A DNA stretch of 64,000 nt from Fluviibacter sp964498255 (GCA_964498255.1 CAZCGW010000010.1:3271-67270); one strand, 5' to 3'; shown: positions 18,206 through 26,759, numbered from the stretch's first letter. The notes: generated by a model not told the origin, from the sequence alone. Numbers and translations: made by a program.

Positions 18206-19449
18206 TGCCCGTTAACTATCAGACGCCAGCACCTGAAGCCTTGCATCCTGTGGCAGGCATCCGTCTGGGTGTTGCAGCCGCCGGTATTCGCAAGAAAGAT
18301 CGTAAAGATCTGACAGTCATCGCTGTGGATTCAGGCGCCAGCGTGGCCGGTGTATTTACGCAGAACCGTTTTTGCGCAGCACCGGTACAGGTCTGTCGTG
18401 CGCATCTGGCCGAACATGGCAACGCCGAGCTGCGTGCGCTGGTGGTCAACACCGGTATCGCCAATGCAGGTACGGGTGAACAAGGCCTCGCTGCATCCAA
18501 CGCCACCTGCGAAACGCTCGCTGCATTACTTAACGTGAGTGCCAGTCAGATTCTGCCGTTCTCTACCGGTGTGATTCTCGAGCCGTTGCCCGTCGATAAA
18601 CTGGTGGCCGGTCTGCCAGCCGCCATTGCCGATTTGGCTGAGAATCACTGGCATGCTGCCGCGCACGCCATCATGACCACAGACACCGTGGCCAAGGCTG
18701 CGTCACGTCAGTTAAACATTGCGGGTAAAACGATTACGCTCACTGGCATCTCGAAAGGTGCCGGCATGATCAAGCCGAATATGGCCACCATGCTGGGCTT
18801 TATGGGTACCGATGCCGGTGTTGCGCCAAAACTGCTGGCCGCGACACTGCAGGCGGTTGCCGATGAATCCTTCAACGCCATCACCGTCGATGGCGATACG
18901 TCGACAAACGATTCTTTTGTCGCCATTGCGACGGGCAAATCTGGCCTGCAATTCGTTACGGGTCAGGAAGCCGGTTGGGCTGAATTCGTTGCCGCTTTTA
19001 AAGCGTTAGCCCAAGAGTTGGCGCAAGCCATCGTGCGCGATGGCGAAGGCGCCACCAAGCTCATTACGGTTGCCGTCAGTGGTGGCAAAACCCGTGAAGA
19101 ATGCCGCGCCGTTGCTTATGCCGTGGGCCATTCACCGCTTGTTAAAACGGCGTTTTTTGCCTCGGATCCTAACCTAGGCCGTATTCTGGCAGCAATCGGT
19201 TATGCCGGTATCACCGATCTGGATGTCGACAACATCCGCGTCTGGCTTTCCAGCCAGGCAGGCGAAACGCTGGTCGCGGAACGTGGCGGCCGTGCCGCTG
19301 CCTATACTGAAGACCAGGGTGCCGCCATCATGGCCGATGCCGAAATCACCGTACGCATCGATCTGGCGCGCGGCAATGCCCAGGCCACAGTGTGGACCTG
19401 CGATCTGTCTTACGATTACGTCAAAATCAACGCCGACTACCGCAGTTAA
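18205..19449 (+). CDS. argJ: bifunctional ornithine acetyltransferase / N-acetylglutamate synthase ArgJ
   Basis: ArgJ recycles the acetyl group between N-acetylornithine and glutamate in arginine synthesis. The product is 414 aa. The self-cleavage site is in N-M-A-T-M-L-G, with the nucleophilic threonine at residue 195, which separates alpha and beta chains. T-G-I-A-N-A-G-T-G and K-G-A-G-M-I-K-P are other family blocks. The ATG at 18205 shares its A with the secA TAA stop and follows GGAAGAG in the end of secA, so translation is probably coupled. Reading from 18151 would run inside secA. Confidence 0.95.
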   Translation: MPVNYQTPAPEALHPVAGIRLGVAAAGIRKKDRKDLTVIAVDSGASVAGVFTQNRFCAAPVQVCRAHLAEHGNAELRALVVNTGIANAGTGEQGLAASNATCETLAALLNVSASQILPFSTGVILEPLPVDKLVAGLPAAIADLAENHWHAAAHAIMTTDTVAKAASRQLNIAGKTITLTGISKGAGMIKPNMATMLGFMGTDAGVAPKLLAATLQAVADESFNAITVDGDTSTNDSFVAIATGKSGLQFVTGQEAGWAEFVAAFKALAQELAQAIVRDGEGATKLITVAVSGGKTREECRAVAYAVGHSPLVKTAFFASDPNLGRILAAIGYAGITDLDVDNIRVWLSSQAGETLVAERGGRAAAYTEDQGAAIMADAEITVRIDLARGNAQATVWTCDLSYDYVKINADYRS

Positions 19450-19478
19450 TTCATCACCGTCATTTGAAAGTGCCTGCC

Positions 19479-20150
19479 ATGTACACAATCGCGCCCAGCA
19501 TTCTTTCTGCCGACTTTGCCCGTCTGGGTGAAGAGGTGCGCAATGTGATTGAGGCGGGCGCGGACTGGATTCACTTTGACGTGATGGATAACCATTACGT
19601 GCCCAATCTGACGATTGGCCCAATGGTGTGCGAGGCCATTCGTCCGCATACCAAAGCACCGATTGATGTGCACCTGATGGTGTCGCCAGTCGATAGCCTG
19701 ATTGAGTCTTTTGCCAAAGCCGGTGCAGACTGGATCAGCTTCCATCCGGAAGCTTCGGCGCATGTGGATCGCTCTTTGGCCCTCATCCGCTCGGCCGGTT
19801 GTAAAGCTGGCCTGGTGTTGAACCCGGCCACGCCGATTGATTGTCTGGATTGGGTGATGGATCGACTGGATCTGGTATTGCTCATGTCAGTGAACCCGGG
19901 TTTTGGTGGTCAGGCATTTATTCCGGCTACGCTCGATAAGCTCAAGGCTGTGCGCGCCAAGATTGATGCCTACACGGCTAAAACCGGTCGCCAGATCAAA
20001 CTGGAAATCGATGGTGGTATCAAGATCGATAACATTGCCGAAGTCGCACGCGCAGGTGCTGATACCTTCGTAGCAGGCTCGGCGATTTTTAATACGGCAG
20101 ACTACGCAGCAACCATTGCCGCCATGCGCGCGCAGTTGGCAAAGGCCTAA
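19479..20150 (+). CDS. rpe: ribulose-phosphate 3-epimerase Rpe
   Basis: Rpe interconverts ribulose-5-P and xylulose-5-P in the pentose phosphate pathway. The product is 223 aa with a TIM-barrel fold. Signatures: the start I-A-P-S-I-L-S-A-D-F, the metal site H-F-D-V-M-D-N-H-Y-V-P-N, H-L-M-V near residue 65, V-N-P-G-F-G-G-Q, and the phosphate-binding D-G-G-I and G-S-A-I-F near the end. A longer frame from 19392 lies inside argJ. gph starts 2 bp after the stop, as often seen in proteobacteria. Confidence 0.95.
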   Translation: MYTIAPSILSADFARLGEEVRNVIEAGADWIHFDVMDNHYVPNLTIGPMVCEAIRPHTKAPIDVHLMVSPVDSLIESFAKAGADWISFHPEASAHVDRSLALIRSAGCKAGLVLNPATPIDCLDWVMDRLDLVLLMSVNPGFGGQAFIPATLDKLKAVRAKIDAYTAKTGRQIKLEIDGGIKIDNIAEVARAGADTFVAGSAIFNTADYAATIAAMRAQLAKA

Positions 20151-20152
20151 TC

Positions 20153-20854
20153 ATGACCGTATTGCCGGAGGCGCTGAGCACAGCGCGTAGCCTCACCATT
20201 GATCTGGACGGTACGCTGGTCGATACCGTGCTCGACCTGCATCAGGCCTGTAATGCCATGCTGGCAGAGTTGGGCCTGCCGGATCGTTCCGTAGAAGAAA
20301 TTGGGCGCTTTATTGGCCGAGGCACCAATACCCTGGTACGCCGCTGTCTGACGGATGACGCTACGGGAACATTGCCCAGTGAAGAACGTTTTGAACAAGG
20401 GTTGGCGGCCTACCTCAGGCACTACACCCGTATTAATGGCAGCCATGCCAAGGTGTATCCCGGTGTCAAAGAGGGCTTGGCAGCCCTGCAGGCTGCGGGC
20501 TACCCCATGGCCGTGGTAACTAATAAGCCAGTTAAGTTTACCGTGCCTTTGCTTGAGGCCACCGGCCTGGCCCCGTATTTCAAAGCGGTGATTGGGGGTG
20601 ATTCCACACCGCACAAGAAGCCAGCCCCGGATCCGATTGTTTGCGCCTGTGTTGAAATGGACGTGTCGCTGACGCATAACATTCACGTCGGCGATTCGGG
20701 TAATGACATACAAGCTGCACAGGCTGCGGGTTGTGCTGCAGTGGGCGTGACCTACGGCTATGCCGAAGGCTATCCGATCAAGACAGAAGACTGTGATGCC
20801 CTGGTAGCGGGGCTGGATGAACTGGCTAGCCTCCTGCCGGTTTTGGCACACTGA
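20153..20854 (+). CDS. gph: phosphoglycolate phosphatase Gph (HAD family)
   Basis: Gph removes phosphate from 2-phosphoglycolate. The product is 233 aa. The HAD motif I is I-D-L-D-G-T-L-V-D-T with the nucleophile D17 and acid D19; motif II is V-V-T-N-K, motif III is the lysine in H-K-K-P-A-P-D, and motif IV is H-V-G-D-S-G-N-D. The residue before the nucleophile is Ile where Phe is usual, a mild change. It follows rpe by 2 bp and precedes trpE by 4 bp, the usual rpe-gph-trpE order. Confidence 0.92.
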   Translation: MTVLPEALSTARSLTIDLDGTLVDTVLDLHQACNAMLAELGLPDRSVEEIGRFIGRGTNTLVRRCLTDDATGTLPSEERFEQGLAAYLRHYTRINGSHAKVYPGVKEGLAALQAAGYPMAVVTNKPVKFTVPLLEATGLAPYFKAVIGGDSTPHKKPAPDPIVCACVEMDVSLTHNIHVGDSGNDIQAAQAAGCAAVGVTYGYAEGYPIKTEDCDALVAGLDELASLLPVLAH

Positions 20855-20858
20855 GAAC

Positions 20859-22415
20859 ATGATGAACACCTCACACGCGCACCATCCGCTTTGTGTAACA
20901 GATCCGGGCGCAGCCTCAGCGTTTCAGCGTCTTGCGGCTGAAGGCTACAACCGCATCCCCGTAACGCTGGAAACGCTGGCCGATCTCGAAACACCGCTCT
21001 CGCTCTACCTCAAACTGGCGAATGCGCCATACACCTTTCTATTTGAATCGGTGCAGGGCGGGGAGCGCTTTGGCCGCTACTCTTTCATCGGGTTGCCAGC
21101 CAATACCCGTTTAACCGTGCGTGGGCATGAGCTTACGCGCGTGCACAATGGTCAGATCGTTGAATCTAAAACCTCAGCTGATCCGCTGGCCGATATTGCG
21201 GCCTACCAGGCCAGCTTCAAAGTGCCGCATCAACCGCACCTGCCACGGTTTTGCGGTGGCTTGGTCGGTGTGTTCGGTTACGATACCGTGCGCTATATCG
21301 AGCCGCGTCTGGCTAAGAACAGCCATCCGGATCCGCTCGGCACCCCCGATATTCTTTTGATGCTGGTAGAAACGCTGGCCATTGTCGACAACCTTTCGGG
21401 CAAGCTTACGCTGGTTCATTATGCAGACCCGACACAGCCGAATGCTTTTGAAAGTGCGCGCGAACTGCTCGAAGGCTTGCAGCAACGACTGCATGCGCCC
21501 GCGGTAGCGCCAGAAGTGGGGCCGGCTAAGGTGGATACCCAAGCGCCAGTCTCCATGTTCGGTGAAGATGCGTTCAAGGCCGCCGTACTGAAAGCCAAGG
21601 ATTACATCACCGAGGGTGATGTTATGCAGGTGGTGCTGTCGCAACGCATGCAGAAGCCTTTCCACGCGCATCCGCTGTCGCTCTATCGCACGCTGCGCGC
21701 GTTGAATCCGTCGCCCTACATGTTCTATGTCGATGCGGGGGATTTCCATGTTGTCGGTTCTTCGCCAGAAATTCTGGTCCGTCTGGAAAACGAGGCTGAA
21801 GGGCAAGCGCCCAAGATCACGTTGCGTCCTATTGCCGGCACGCGCCCGCGTGGTGCCACACCTGAAGCCGATGCCGCCTTGGCGGCTGATCTACTCGCCG
21901 ATGAAAAAGAGTGTGCCGAACATACCCAGCTGCTGGATCTAGGCCGCAATGATGTGGGTCGCGTCGCTCGAACCGGTAGCGTCAAACTCACAGACCGCAT
22001 GGTGATTGAGCGCTATTCCCACGTGATGCATATCGTCTCGAATGTCGAAGGTGATCTGCAGCCGAATCTGAGTGCGATGGATGTGCTCAAAGCCACGTTC
22101 CCGGCAGGCACGGTTTCCGGCGCCCCCAAAGTACGCGCCATGGAAATCATCGACGAGCTAGAACCGGTTAAGCGTGGTGTATACGCCGGTTCAGTGGGCT
22201 ATCTGGGTTTTAGCGGGGATATGGATCTGGCCATTGCCATTCGTACTGCCGTGATAAAAGACGGTGTTTTGAATGTGCAGGCCGGTGCCGGTATTGTGGC
22301 CGACTCGAACCCGGATGCCGAATGGCAGGAAACGCAGAATAAAGCGCGTGCCGTCATTCGTGCGGCCGAGCTGGCTGAAGCAGGTCTGGTGCCGCACATC
22401 AGCGTCGGCAAATAA
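20859..22415 (+). CDS. trpE: anthranilate synthase component I TrpE
   Basis: TrpE uses ammonia from TrpG to turn chorismate into anthranilate, the first step of tryptophan synthesis. The product is 518 aa. The tryptophan feedback site is marked by L-F-E-S-V-Q-G-G-E-R-F-G-R-Y-S-F near residue 50. The chorismate-binding domain has I-A-G-T-R-P-R-G, D-E-K-E-C-A-E-H, G-R-N-D-V-G-R-V, F-P-A-G-T-V-S-G-A-P-K, and Q-A-G-A-G-I-V-A-D-S near the end. Starts at 20859 and 20862 are equivalent. No leader peptide or attenuator fits in the 4-bp gap after gph. Confidence 0.95.
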   Translation: MMNTSHAHHPLCVTDPGAASAFQRLAAEGYNRIPVTLETLADLETPLSLYLKLANAPYTFLFESVQGGERFGRYSFIGLPANTRLTVRGHELTRVHNGQIVESKTSADPLADIAAYQASFKVPHQPHLPRFCGGLVGVFGYDTVRYIEPRLAKNSHPDPLGTPDILLMLVETLAIVDNLSGKLTLVHYADPTQPNAFESARELLEGLQQRLHAPAVAPEVGPAKVDTQAPVSMFGEDAFKAAVLKAKDYITEGDVMQVVLSQRMQKPFHAHPLSLYRTLRALNPSPYMFYVDAGDFHVVGSSPEILVRLENEAEGQAPKITLRPIAGTRPRGATPEADAALAADLLADEKECAEHTQLLDLGRNDVGRVARTGSVKLTDRMVIERYSHVMHIVSNVEGDLQPNLSAMDVLKATFPAGTVSGAPKVRAMEIIDELEPVKRGVYAGSVGYLGFSGDMDLAIAIRTAVIKDGVLNVQAGAGIVADSNPDAEWQETQNKARAVIRAAELAEAGLVPHISVGK

Positions 22416-22434
22416 AACGCCACCGGTATAAAGC

Positions 22435-22462
22435 ACAAGGGCCTGCAATTGCAGGCCCTTGT
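22435..22462. terminator. bidirectional terminator, perfect 28-bp palindrome
   Basis: A perfect 28-bp palindrome with an AATT centre lies between the convergent trpE and phasin stops. The GGGCC-rich stem ending in CTT makes a terminator on both strands likely, though the T-runs are short. Confidence 0.7.
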
Positions 22463-22481
22463 TATTCGTGCAGCGGGCTAA

Positions 22482-23030
22482 TTACTTAGCAGCTTTCTTG
22501 CCAGCAGCCTTAACAGCCGCGTTCGTTACGGTGTTAACGCCAGCTTCGGTCATGTCCGTAGCTTGCTTGGCCATCTTGTTCAGGTTGTCGAAAGCCGAGT
22601 TAGCGGCAGCAACAGCTTGCTTAACAGCAGCCATGGCTACATCAGAACCGTAAGGAGCCGACGAAGCAGTCTTGTGGGCCAGATCTTGAGCAGCCTTGTT
22701 CAGCTCGCCGAACTTGCCTTGAAACAGCTTGTTCATTTCTTCAGCGGCACCGGTCGAGATTTCGTAAACGCTACGCGAGTACGAAACAGCCTTCTCAACA
22801 GCTGGCTGAGCCAGTTGGGCTTGCAGGGCAGCGGCTTCTTGTGGGGTCTTGGCGCCGAGCAGGGTCTTAACGGTCTTGGCGTTGTCGGCAAAAGCTTCGC
22901 GTGCAGTGTGCAGGTTCAGCGCAGCCAGGCTTTCAGCAGTCGACAGGGCAGTTTGAGCAACCGACAGCAGCAGGTCGATATTGGCCTTGTTCGAGGCAAA
23001 AACTTGGTCCAGGTTCAGATTCGGGGTCAT
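22482..23030 (-). CDS. phaP: phasin family protein (PHB granule-associated)
   Basis: Phasins are small amphipathic proteins that coat intracellular polyhydroxybutyrate granules. The 182-aa product is Ala-rich, nearly all helical, starts with M-T-P-N-L-N-L-D-Q-V-F, has a central S-Y-S-R-S-V-Y-E-I block and F-Q-G-K-F-G-E-L-N-K-A-A-Q-D, and ends in a Lys/Ala tail. This is the phasin_2 pattern. It has a clear TAGGAGCC ribosome site and a strong promoter. It lies on the opposite strand between trpE and trpG. hbdH and acetoacetate decarboxylase at 58-59 kb fit an active PHB cycle. Confidence 0.9.
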   Translation of the reverse strand: MTPNLNLDQVFASNKANIDLLLSVAQTALSTAESLAALNLHTAREAFADNAKTVKTLLGAKTPQEAAALQAQLAQPAVEKAVSYSRSVYEISTGAAEEMNKLFQGKFGELNKAAQDLAHKTASSAPYGSDVAMAAVKQAVAAANSAFDNLNKMAKQATDMTEAGVNTVTNAAVKAAGKKAAK

Positions 23031-23140
23031 GTGAGGCTCCTAAAAAGTGGGTATTTCTGTGGGTATCAAAGAAAAGGTAAAGCAGGAAATCTTTTAGCAG
23101 TGCAGGGCAAAAACGAGTTTTGTGCACCGCAACAATTCAC

Positions 23141-23168
23141 AGTATAGGGGCTAAATCCCCGAAGTCAA
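23141..23168 (-). promoter_or_regulatory. sigma-70 promoter of the phasin gene
   Basis: Read on the minus strand, TTGACT (23168-23163) and TATACT (23146-23141) are 16 bp apart. This is one of the best promoters in the window and lies about 110 bp before the phasin start, leaving a leader of roughly 100 nt. Confidence 0.65.
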
Positions 23169-23257
23169 GGAAGCTTCTGCTTTTTATGTGGCGCGTTCTA
23201 GGCGAGAATGTCGTTTTTATTGCACCAACCCGTTAAACGGGCGCAAGGATTGCCGCA

Positions 23258-23839
23258 ATGCTCCTGATGATTGATAACTATGACAGCTTCACCTACAACC
23301 TGGTTCAGTACTTTGGTGAACTGGGGCAGGAGGTGAAGGTGATTCGCAACGACGCGATTACCGTTGAAGAAATCGGCCGTCTGAAGCCGGACTATCTGGT
23401 GATCTCGCCGGGCCCCTGCGCACCAGCGCAAGCGGGCGTGTCGCTAGCGGCCATTAAAGAATATGCAGGCAAGATTCCGCTGCTGGGTGTTTGCCTCGGC
23501 CACCAGGCCATTGGAGAAGCCTTCGGCGGCAAGGTAGTGCATGCCAAGCAACTCATGCACGGTAAAACGTCGCCGGTTTTTCATAAAGATGTCGGCGTGT
23601 TCAAAGGCCTGCCGAACCCCATTACCTGCACCCGCTATCACTCGCTGGCGGTTGAGCGTTCAACACTGCCAGATTGCCTGGAAGTCACAGCTGAAACCGA
23701 AGATGGCGAAATCATGGGCATGCGCCACAAAACCCTGGCGGTAGAGGGCGTGCAATTTCATCCGGAGTCGATTCTTACCGAGCAGGGCCATCAGATGCTG
23801 GATAACTTCCTTAAAGAGCACCGGGAATTTAAGGCATGA
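23258..23839 (+). CDS. trpG: anthranilate synthase component II TrpG (glutamine amidotransferase)
   Basis: TrpG splits glutamine and passes ammonia to TrpE. The product is 193 aa, a class I amidotransferase: oxyanion block S-P-G-P near 50-53, nucleophile C79 in L-G-V-C-L-G-H-Q, and the His/Glu pair H168 and E170 in F-H-P-E-S. The K-T-S-P-V-F-H block could also serve PabA, since such subunits are often shared. The gene is followed by trpD with a four-base overlap. It is separated from trpE by the inverted phasin gene, so it must have its own promoter. Confidence 0.95.
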   Translation: MLLMIDNYDSFTYNLVQYFGELGQEVKVIRNDAITVEEIGRLKPDYLVISPGPCAPAQAGVSLAAIKEYAGKIPLLGVCLGHQAIGEAFGGKVVHAKQLMHGKTSPVFHKDVGVFKGLPNPITCTRYHSLAVERSTLPDCLEVTAETEDGEIMGMRHKTLAVEGVQFHPESILTEQGHQMLDNFLKEHREFKA

Positions 23840-24885
23840 GCACGGATATCATTTTTACGCCCAAAGAGGCCTTGCAGCGCCTGATCGAACACCGCGAGAT
23901 CTTTCATGAAGAAATGACCTCGCTCATGCGTCAGATCATGTCGGGTGACGTATCGCCCGTGATGATCGCCGGCATCTTGATTGGGCTGCGCGTTAAAAAA
24001 GAAAGCATCGAAGAAATTGCCGCAGCGGCAGCGGTGATGCGTGAATTTGCGACGCCCGTACCGGTGGCCGATGCAGAGCATCTGCTCGATATCGTTGGTA
24101 CTGGCGGTGATGGCGCGCATACCTTTAATATTTCTACCACCGTCATGTTTGTGGCGGCTGCTGCAGGCGCCAAAGTGGCCAAGCATGGCGGGCGCTCGGT
24201 CTCCAGCCAATCCGGCAGCGCCGATGCGCTCGAAGCGCTGGGCGCCAAGCTGGATTTGAATCCGCAGCAGGTCGCACAGTGCATCGCGCAGTCTGGTATC
24301 GGTTTCATGTTTGCCCCCAACCACCACAGTGCCATGAAGCACGCGGCGCCGGTACGTAAAGAGCTGGGTGTGCGCACGCTCTTTAATATCCTCGGCCCGC
24401 TCACCAACCCGGCGGGCGCAGGTACGCAGTTGCTCGGTGTCTTCCATCCGGATCTGGTGGGTATTCTGGTGCGTGTACTGCAGCGCCTGGGTAGCCGGCG
24501 TGCACTGGTGGTGCACGGGGTGGATGGTCTCGATGAAGTGTCGTTATCGGGCCCAACCCTGGTGGGTGAGCTTAAAGACGGTGAGATCCATGAATACCAG
24601 ATCAAACCGGAAGACTTCGGTATCACTCCGGCGCCTATTAGCGCGCTGCAAGTGGCCAACCCGGCTGAATCCATTGCGCGCATGCAGGCTGTGCTGGCCA
24701 ACGAACCGGGGCCTTCGCAGGATATCGTGCTCCTCAATGCCGGTGCCGCACTCTACGCAGCCGGCCGTGTTGACAGCATCGCCAATGGCATTACTCAAGC
24801 CCGTGAGGCTATTGCCTCCGGTGCGGCGCTCAATAAACTCAACGAATTTGTCGCTTGTACGAACGCAAACGCGCAAGCGGCCTAA
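23836..24885 (+). CDS. trpD: anthranilate phosphoribosyltransferase TrpD
   Basis: TrpD joins anthranilate with phosphoribosyl pyrophosphate. The product is 349 aa. The PRPP loop G-T-G-G-D-G lies near residue 90, followed by K-H-G-G-R-S-V-S-S-Q-S-G-S-A-D, F-A-P-N-H-H, and L-G-P-L-T-N-P-A. The ATG overlaps the trpG stop by four bases. trpC follows after 10 bp. Confidence 0.96.
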   Translation: MSTDIIFTPKEALQRLIEHREIFHEEMTSLMRQIMSGDVSPVMIAGILIGLRVKKESIEEIAAAAAVMREFATPVPVADAEHLLDIVGTGGDGAHTFNISTTVMFVAAAAGAKVAKHGGRSVSSQSGSADALEALGAKLDLNPQQVAQCIAQSGIGFMFAPNHHSAMKHAAPVRKELGVRTLFNILGPLTNPAGAGTQLLGVFHPDLVGILVRVLQRLGSRRALVVHGVDGLDEVSLSGPTLVGELKDGEIHEYQIKPEDFGITPAPISALQVANPAESIARMQAVLANEPGPSQDIVLLNAGAALYAAGRVDSIANGITQAREAIASGAALNKLNEFVACTNANAQAA

Positions 24886-24895
24886 AGAAAACCGT

Positions 24896-25693
24896 ATGAA
24901 CCAAAAAAGCGACATCCTCGCCAAAATCATCGCCACCAAAGAGGTTGAGGTTAAAGCCGGCTATGCCAAGTGCGCGCTGGCTGAAATGGAAGTACTGGCT
25001 AAGGCGCAAGCACCTGCTCGAGACTTTGTCGGGGCTATCCGCGTAAAACTCGCCGCGCAACAACCTGCAGTCATTGCCGAGATTAAAAAAGCCAGCCCGT
25101 CCAAAGGGGTCATCCGCGCAGACTTTAAGCCGGCGGACATTGCCCAGTCTTACGCCGCTCATGGCGCAGCCTGTTTGTCGGTGCTCACGGATGTCGATTA
25201 TTTTCAGGGCGCCAACAGCTATCTGCAAGCAGCGCGTGCTGCCTGTGATCTACCGGTGATCCGCAAAGACTTCATTATTGATCGCTGGCAGATTGCTGAA
25301 GCCCGTGCCATCGGTGCCGATGCCATTCTGCTAATTGTGTCGGCCCTCACCGATGCGGAGCTGCACGATCTGGAAGCCTATGCCTTCAGCCTCGGCCTGG
25401 CGGTACTGGTCGAAGTGCACGATGGTGAGGAGCTCACGCGGGCGCTGACCATGCAAACGCCGCTGATCGGTATTAACAACCGAAACCTACGCACCTTTGA
25501 AGTGTCGCTCGATACAACGCTTAATCTTAAAGACCGTATCGGTGCCGAGCGCATCGTGGTAGCAGAGAGCGGCATCCTGGCGCCAGCCGACGTGCAGGTG
25601 CTGCGCAATGCAAACGTCAACACCTTCCTGGTGGGCGAAGCCTTTATGCGGGCGCCAGAGCCGGGCGTGGAGCTGGCGCGGCTATTTGCCTGA
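24896..25693 (+). CDS. trpC: indole-3-glycerol-phosphate synthase TrpC
   Basis: TrpC closes the indole ring from CdRP. The product is 265 aa, a TIM barrel: E-I-K-K-A-S-P-S-K-G (catalytic lysine), L-T-D-V-D-Y-F-Q-G, R-K-D-F-I-I-D, G-I-N-N-R-N-L, and E-S-G-I near the phosphate site. A longer open frame from 24368 is the trpD shadow; ATG 24896 is right. Its last 91 bp, from 25603, are repeated at 27078-27168 with seven synonymous differences; the gene itself is complete. Everything from the stop to 30.6 kb looks accessory. Confidence 0.96.
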   Translation: MNQKSDILAKIIATKEVEVKAGYAKCALAEMEVLAKAQAPARDFVGAIRVKLAAQQPAVIAEIKKASPSKGVIRADFKPADIAQSYAAHGAACLSVLTDVDYFQGANSYLQAARAACDLPVIRKDFIIDRWQIAEARAIGADAILLIVSALTDAELHDLEAYAFSLGLAVLVEVHDGEELTRALTMQTPLIGINNRNLRTFEVSLDTTLNLKDRIGAERIVVAESGILAPADVQVLRNANVNTFLVGEAFMRAPEPGVELARLFA

Positions 25694-25752
25694 GGCATCT
25701 TAGCCCGCCACGTTTGAGGGATCATGCAAACCCTCCAGATAGAAGCCATGGA
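25603..25752 (+). repeat. left copy of the trpC-tail repeat
   Basis: This covers the last 91 bp of trpC and about 60 bp after it. It matches 27078-27231. The coding part is 92% identical by eye; the part after the stop still aligns from CGTTTGA (about 25711) through GCAAACCC to GAAGCCATG, with small gaps. The match ends where the left copy joins the decayed AbiEi gene and the right copy enters the MNT gene. Confidence 0.85.
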
Positions 25753-26165
25753 AGCCGGAGCTAGGCGATGGCTGGTAGCTAAAAACAGTGCGCCGTGGCC
25801 TTTATCTCAATCTATTAACGTAGCCGCGTGTACAACCGGACGAAGCAGCCGGTCATATTTGCCGTAGTGCCATTGTTAGCCTACAAAAAGTACTGGGCGA
25901 TGCAGGCGTAATGAATAACTTCACATCCTGGGTTACGTGCGTGGTACCGCTGCCGCCCGAGAAACTGTCTGACGGAAAACGGCATTCGGATTCGCGCAGC
26001 CGTATGACATTGCCGCCGTTAGATCTGGATTTTGAGCAATTGAATCAGGCTCGATTGGACAGGCTGGCAAAGAAAATGGGGCTGGAAAATGCTCTCAACC
26101 AATGGAAGGCAGGCAAAAAAGCCTACGACTTTGCACCCGGCACACGGTTTAATGCGCCGCGCTAA
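25748..26165 (+). pseudogene. decayed AbiEi-type antitoxin gene
   Basis: This is a broken relative of the intact gene at 28551-29276. In one frame it aligns with E-A-T-Q-K-R-W-V, with R-R-G-L-Y-L-N, with Q-P-D-E-A-G and with S-L-Q-K-V-L-G-D-A-G, but it lacks the first 40 or so codons, contains in-frame stops, and has lost about 59 codons in the middle. The longest piece is an 84-codon frame from 25911. The first part is roughly 74% identical to the intact gene, the last 174 bp about 95% (9 differences counted). The change falls at a short repeat, TCGCSCAGCC, that occurs twice in the intact gene (28927-28936 and 29103-29112). Confidence 0.85.
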
Positions 26166-26170
26166 CAAAT

Positions 26171-26188
26171 TAGCCAAATGTTGCGCAA
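26171..26188 (+). repeat. left 18-bp direct repeat bordering the ParE-type module
   Basis: TAGCCAAATGTTGCGCAA, just after the AbiEi relic, recurs exactly at 27066-27083. The centre TTGCGCAA is itself a palindrome. The pair brackets the toxin-antitoxin genes between them. Confidence 0.8.
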
Positions 26189-26237
26189 AATTTAGCGCGC
26201 GATAGCTTAATAGTCTTGCTCATCATCATTCCACATG

Positions 26238-26265
26238 TTGCAGTTATTTATTAACTGCGTATAGT
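26238..26265 (+). promoter_or_regulatory. promoter and operator-like repeat of the ParE-type module
   Basis: TTGCAG (26238-26243) and TATAGT (26260-26265) are 16 bp apart. A perfect 7-bp inverted repeat GCAGTTA / TAACTGC (26240-26246, 26252-26258) lies over the -35 box and spacer, and TTAACTG occurs again just after the -10 box. This fits autorepression by the antitoxin. Confidence 0.55.
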
Positions 26266-26315
26266 TTAACTGTAAATCGCGTTGTGCATGCTGATTCAAA
26301 CTACAGGAGCTGTCG

Positions 26316-26759
26316 ATGAGCGTACAAACAATAGATCACGCCACCTTATCCCGCCTTGTTGAAGCGGGGGCGGTCAGCGCGGCACAGGCTGTCGGTCAGC
26401 AGGGCGGTTGGTCTGTAGTGGTGAAATACGGGATGATCGAACGAACGCTGGCGGCACAGCGTAATCGTCAGGTGCGCACGTTCCGCAAACTGGAATCGCT
26501 CGTCTCCTACTTGAAGGGCGTGGGCATTGGCCAATTTGTGGTGGATGCGCTTAATTACGACCCCGTGAGCCAGACACCCGCAAAGCGGCCAGATCGGTCA
26601 GTGGCATTAAAACATGCGCATGAGGCAGCCGCTTACGACACATGGTTTAGAGCACAGATTCAAGCCAGTCTTGATGATGCGCGCCCGAGCATTGCAGCCG
26701 ATGAAGCTCGCAAGGCGTTTGCTAAACATAAGGCGCTACTGATAAAGCCGGCAAAGTGA
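26316..26759 (+). CDS. antitoxin of a ParE/RelE-type toxin-antitoxin pair
   Basis: The 147-aa product has two parts. Residues 1-85 (L-V-E-A-G-A-V, G-G-W-S-V-V-V-K-Y-G, L-K-G-V-G-I) look like the N-terminal regulator domain often annotated as a stability protein. Residues 105-147 (A-A-Y-D-T-W-F-R-A-Q-I-Q-A-S-L-D-D, E-A-R-K-A-F) match the PaaA2/ParD-like toxin-wrapping tail. An AGGAG site stands 6 nt before the ATG. It overlaps the toxin by GTGA. It probably neutralises the toxin and represses its own promoter; both are inferred from family. Confidence 0.75.
   Translation: MSVQTIDHATLSRLVEAGAVSAAQAVGQQGGWSVVVKYGMIERTLAAQRNRQVRTFRKLESLVSYLKGVGIGQFVVDALNYDPVSQTPAKRPDRSVALKHAHEAAAYDTWFRAQIQASLDDARPSIAADEARKAFAKHKALLIKPAK

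Noticed and set aside
20855..20858. Tryptophan leader peptide or attenuator before trpE
   Set aside because: Only 4 bp separate gph and trpE; no Trp-rich leader or terminator pair is seen upstream.
25911..26165. 84-codon frame as an independent small gene
   Set aside because: It is the tail of a broken AbiEi homologue; homology runs on upstream through stop codons, and no ribosome site precedes the frame.
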